Under the pieces are notes generated by a model. That model was not told where the DNA came from, did not search any database, and saw nothing but the letters and a program-made list of their open reading frames with translations. The position numbers and the translations under genes were made by a program. 64,000 nt of DNA, taken from positions 68,632,457 to 68,696,456 of the forward strand of contig NC_086374.1 in the NCBI RefSeq assembly GCF_036588685.1. The letters are read 5' to 3'. This document shows, piece after piece, positions 59,841 to 64,000 of the stretch (the first letter of the stretch is position 1; each line of letters opens with the position of its first letter). This DNA is from Mytilus trossulus. Its lineage: Eukaryota; Mollusca; Bivalvia; Mytilida; Mytilidae.

Positions 59841-61530
59841 TAAAAGTATTCGAATAACCAAGCAATCCCACTGTTTTACACAAACACGTATAATCAGTAT
59901 AACTAAAAAAAAAAGGTTGTACCGTTTCATTCGTTCCCGCGCGGAGCCTGGCGGATTTAGGGGACAGGATGCCCGGGCCGCCCTTTTTGTGAAAAAAATT
60001 GTTGCTTATATAGGGAATCACTGAAGCGTGACTGGAGCGGGTCCCCTCTTATGTCAGTTAGTGCGCCCCCACTTATGAAAATTTATGGATCCGCCACTGC
60101 CGCGTTTGATGATTTAATGATTTATATGTTAGCTAGACTACACAAAATCTTGTTCAAATAATTTTCATTTGATTAATGCACACTTTTAATCAAATTAAAT
60201 CAAATAATTGTATTGCCAAATAAATCAAAAACATGATCTGTGACAAACATAACATGTAAAATATTCAATATTGAAATACAAAATTCATACTATACAATAC
60301 AATGTGTGTTCGTTCCAATTAAGCTTCCCTAGGGGAAAGTTACAAAGATACAGACACTAATACAGGACAATTAAAGGATTGTTTATCTTAGTAAAATCTT
60401 AACATCAGTCAAAATGTATCTTCGTTTACATCTACCGAATGTAAAATAAGAGAGCTATATCATATTGAATTTGACCTTATTAATGTTGGAGTTATTTATC
60501 ACTTAGTCTAAAAAAAAATATATGTCTTCGGTTTAACTTTTTCCAGGGACGTATATAAGTCCTTGCCTTTTCTAATCAACTTAAAATTAAATCTATATTT
60601 GTAAAATTTAAAAAAGTTTGTTGGCTGCTTATTTCTCTTAAACAATAATGTGTAATTCATAAATAAATATAGATAGCTTATAAAACATAACATCAATAAT
60701 TTTGAAACTGTGATTAATTCCATGTGAAGAACTGTTTTGAACTGTGCAAGTAGAAGTATGAATAAGCCAGGAGTGGAGTCATGTACATATTTACCTTAAA
60801 GTTTATATATTTAATTTCCCATGATTTAAAGTAAATTTAAATTCCCATTAAGATATATATTAACTTCCCATTAAAGTATATATTAACTTCCCATTTATGG
60901 TCACTATTTGTATATACCTGGTTAACATAAAATTCATGATGAAACCCATAATAAATCATGTAGTTGATTGAGCCCCTGTATATAGCAACTCCCAAGTTAC
61001 ACCGTATGGTGGTGCGCCTGACAGAGGCGGAACTTACAGATTAGGTAACAGGTAACATGGTAAAGTAATCACCACTTTAACACTTTTTTTTATTACACCG
61101 GGTCTATGTTGTATATCAGGGTCGTGGTTATCTCTCTTAATTTTACGGGAGTGAGATGTCAAGCAAACACATATCTGCGCAAGTCTTATATAGGTTCTGA
61201 GAGCGTACTCCGGTTCTGCACAAGTAATGGTTCTGAGGAAGTGCACCGCTGCCGTACCCTGATCCCTTTTTCAGCTGGACCAAATCACTACTTTCCTTTA
61301 AAATTCTGGACCCAAATTTTTTTACAGTGTAATTTCATCCCCCTACTTGCAATTTGAGGCATTGAACATGGAGAAATAAATTTGGAAGGGGTATAAAAAT
61401 TAATGGCAAGTAACCCACTGTCAACACTAGGGACTATAACAACGAAAATCAAGGGACGACAATGGTGGTCTCGGACCAGAAAGAAAAAAAATCTGTAAAA
61501 TTTAATATAGTGCATAACATTTACTCAGTA
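59841..61530. other. Intergenic, no gene recognised
   Basis: There is only AT-rich sequence with short broken frames. A short direct repetition, aactteccat-like in style (atatattaacttcccatt, twice at about 60855-60900), is visible. About 61130-61270 contains ggttctgag twice, which may be chance or a remnant of the satellite. Confidence 0.4.
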
Positions 61531-61625
61531 TTGAAGGCAGTACGGTGACCTATGGTTGTTAATGTCTGTGTCACTTTGGTCTCTTGTGGACAGTTTGCTC
61601 ATTGACAATCATACCACTTCTTCTT
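61531..61625 (+). repeat. Dispersed repeat family R3
   Basis: ttgaaggcagtacggtgacc, gtgtcactttggtctcttgt and gctcattgacaatcatacca match the copies at 13971-14070 and 27225-27325. Confidence 0.65.
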
Positions 61626-61680
61626 TTTTATATATGAATTATTTTGGTATTGCTTTGATTTATTTGTGGATTTTATGTCA

Positions 61681-61684
<4 letters not shown>

Positions 61685-61739
<55 letters not shown>
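61685..61739 (+). repeat. (CT)n microsatellite, about 27 dinucleotides
   Basis: Uninterrupted alternating T and C over 55 bases, just downstream of an R3 copy. Probably polymorphic in length. Confidence 0.98.
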
Positions 61740-61742
<3 letters not shown>

Positions 61743-62024
61743 AGTTTTCATGAGTGTGGTCTAAATCAAAATCATTAGATTTTTTTTAATCATACGCCAA
61801 AATGTAGTTTATTCTTGTTTTGGAAAACGTAATAAAAAGTTTGGGCTACAGAGCGTTTGCAAGCTACAGGTTATGCATGTATTGTCAAATTGTGTATTAA
61901 CTATACATGGAAAACTCAATTTTAGAAAATAAAAATAAAAACTGATATCAAAGGAGCTCGTTTTCTGTTTTCAAAACAAAATAGATAAAGTCCCTACACA
62001 TTCCACCATTAGAGAAGAAATATG

Positions 62025-62080
62025 CCAAAGGGATTTCAAACTCATAAGTCGAAAACAGACTGACAATGCCATGGCAAAAA
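62025..62080 (+). repeat. Fragment of repeat R4
   Basis: ccaaagggatttcaaactca, then aagtcgaaaacagactgaca and atgccatggc, match the head of the R4 copies. Confidence 0.5.
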
Positions 62081-62494
62081 AAAAATGCAAGTTATCCGAG
62101 TTATCTCCCCTTATATGGAAAAGTTTAGAAATATGCAAAAAACGTTAGATGTATTCAACAACAAATAGTCGTTTAAATAAGATTAATCACATAATTTTCG
62201 TCATCAAGATGAAAAGTACTAGATATGAAAAAACATGATTCCTCTCAAAATTTGTATATTTTATTAGATCTAGACCGCGGATTGTGTTGTGCTATATGAG
62301 AATATAAGATGGCGGAAGACACCCGATCTACCCTAAGGGCAATATGTCTAATGAGGAAGAATTTTACAATTTCGGTCACGTCGAGTTACTTGTAGATTTC
62401 CGTTGTTGAAAAGGGTTTCTGTTTTCAATTAGCTATCTATTATACTGTTCAGGGGAGGGGAGAATTGAAAATAAAATGAATCAAAATACACAAA

Positions 62495-62715
62495 AATGGA
62501 TAAAAGAAGGCGAAAGATACAAAAGGGATACTCTTACTCAAACTGACAATGTCATGAAAAAAACTCATAAGCCGAAATAAACGAGAGAAAAAAAAATCAA
62601 AAGCCAAACAACAGTATATTAGGCGTAACATAGAAAACTAAAGACTATAAGCAACACCGTAAACCCTAATAAAAGGGTCATCTCAGGTGGTCCAGACGGG
62701 TAAGCAGATCCTATT
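62495..62715 (+). repeat. Dispersed repeat family R4, copy 2
   Basis: gcgaaagatacaaaagggat, aactgacaatgtcatg, aaaactaaagactataagca, gggtcatctcaggtggtcc and gggtaagcagatcct follow the same order as 27715-27985. Confidence 0.6.
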
Positions 62716-62824
62716 TTGAATGTTCACCAGTCACTTGGCGATTTTGCATATAAAGAAGGAATGTGTTATAATTTTCAAGGAACTCCAAAAACATGAAGTA
62801 CAGAGTGTCAAATCTGTAAACGTG

Positions 62825-62925
62825 CTCAAAGTTGATATAGGTAGATGTGGTATGGGTGCCAATGAGACATCTCTCCATCCAAATAACAATTTATAAAAGT
62901 AAATAGGAGTTATAGGCTCCTTTTC
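62825..62925 (-). repeat. R3-related repeat fragment
   Basis: gtagatgtggtatgggtgcc and aatgagacatctctccatcc are the reverse complement of the gtctcattg...accacatctt end of R3-like copies, and resemble 9895-9960. Confidence 0.45.
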
Positions 62926-62964
62926 ATAAAGAAAAGAGATGATAATGTGTTTGTGTTCATGTAC

Positions 62965-63400
62965 AGTGGCAAATATTATATGCATACAGTATAAGGACGA
63001 GAGTATGTAACTGTGATATGAATATGAATAAATCTTGGATCTGTACAAGACATATTTTGCTTGCTTAGGCGAATTTTTTACACACTAGTTGACAAACCGT
63101 CTCTGACAACCTATGGAAATCCAAAAAGCATCGATTTTGATTAAGTCCAGATTTTGTGGTTTTATTTTGGGGAAAAGGGTAGCATTTTAAGTGCGGTGGT
63201 AAATATCACATGCAAATCAGGACGAGAACATGTAACTGTGGTATGAATATGCATAAACCCTGCTTTGTTACAAGACATACTTTACTTGCCTAGCCGAATT
63301 TTAAACAAACTAGTCAACGTCTTTTTACGGATTTATTGAAATCGTAATCGCATCGGTTTTGATTAAGTCCAGATTCTTTTGTTTTATTTCGTGGAAAAGA
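62965..63400 (+). repeat. Direct duplication of a ~210-bp segment, two diverged copies
   Basis: Copy 1 (about 62967-63180) and copy 2 (about 63190-63400) share the order gtggcaaatatta/ggtggtaaatatcaca, aggacgaga, atgtaactgtg, gatatgaatatg, acaagacata, gcgaatttt and tttgattaagtccagatt. Part of a third copy (ctccagattcttatacttta, then ggagtggtaaatacaaatg) lies at about 63510-63575. All are clearly diverged. Confidence 0.7.
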
Positions 63401-63662
63401 ACATTCAGATACCTCTAACTAGGCCTGGGGCACATTCTCATATAGCTCTGACCCTTTCAGTCCTTCGTTTTAGCGTATTATTTGTCATATCAGTTGATCT
63501 TTGTTTTTTAAGATTAGGACTCCAGATTCTTATACTTTATTTCGCAGAAAAAAGGAGTGGTAAATACAAATGCTCTGATAACTCTTACATAGATGTGTTT
63601 TTATATGAGTAGAAATTTTACCCTTACAGTCATAAGTCTTATAAAGCCACAACACTATATAC

Positions 63663-64000
63663 TATTAATTAAATATTGTTCATAAAAAAAGTCTGGGTGT
63701 TAATAAATCATAAAAAAAAATCCAAAGAAAACATGTAAAATATACCGCAAAACTGTATTCAAGTGTAATATATAACGATGGGTAATTCTTTTGCTTTATG
63801 TATTTATGGAAAACTTTCTTTTTATATCATTTTGCCTCTTGAGTTAAATTTCATTAATATTCATCAACTTGCAAGTGAAGAAGAAAAAAATCCTGGAGAT
63901 TTTATCATTTGTCCCTCATTCTTTTCCATAGAATTGCAGTTTTAATTCACATAATTTTGTAATGTTTTACGCATCATTATTGTCTTTCAATTTAACATAA
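63663..64000 (-). repeat. Right arm of the long inverted repeat, cut by the window end
   Basis: Reverse complement of 30379-30713. Alignment runs to the very last base of the window, so its true end is not seen. Confidence 0.88.

Noticed and set aside
1..64000. tRNA, rRNA or other structured RNA genes
   Set aside because: I looked for tRNA box motifs and cloverleaf-like ends by eye. The only weak hit (ggttcgaccc near 16929) lies in a dispersed repeat without a matching A box.

Overview
This is an AT-rich eukaryotic window from a bivalve mollusc, most likely a mussel of the genus Mytilus. That assignment is inference. It rests on the split gene with GT-AG introns, the Cys-loop channel, and several dispersed repeat families that I recognise as typical of mussel genomic DNA and that each occur several times here. 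There is no sign of bacterial or organellar DNA.

Left third (1-30 kb). About 1-2310 resembles 21.74-23.09 kb, which is the last exon and 3' flank of the main gene, so the window seems to open inside the 3' end of an upstream paralogue. The main gene (6151-22094, + strand) has 14 coding exons that I could join with consistent phase into a 727-residue protein. It carries four ankyrin repeats, each in its own exon, then a ZU5-like domain ending in an H-F-S motif, a UPA-like region and a short acidic tail, with no death domain. Its introns hold many dispersed repeats. On the minus strand, 25196-26440 is one uninterrupted exon for a 414-residue Cys-loop ligand-gated ion channel subunit of the nicotinic type. 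A tandem array of about 105-bp units occupies 28.83-30.3 kb.

Middle (30-37 kb). An Ngaro-like tyrosine-recombinase retrotransposon lies at 33130-36560. It has a complete split-direct-repeat layout (A1-ORFs-B1-A2-B2), an RNase H remnant, a tyrosine recombinase and an SGNH hydrolase. Gag and nearly all of the reverse transcriptase are missing. Its exact ends can be read from the duplicated target sequence next to it.

Right half (37-64 kb). Satellite DNA dominates. An ~84-bp satellite runs in one orientation at about 37.9-42.3 kb and in the opposite orientation at about 46.7-57.6 kb. Between the arms sits a 31-bp minisatellite of about 140 copies (42.3-46.7 kb). The right arm has a recent ~1454-bp higher-order repeat. 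The last 338 bases of the window are an inverted copy of 30379-30713, so the satellite complex and the retrotransposon lie between the arms of a 33-kb-spaced inverted repeat that runs off the window. I see no protein-coding gene to the right of the retrotransposon.

The two cellular genes (ankyrin-ZU5-UPA and the channel) show no obvious functional link. The rest of the window is mobile or repeated DNA.
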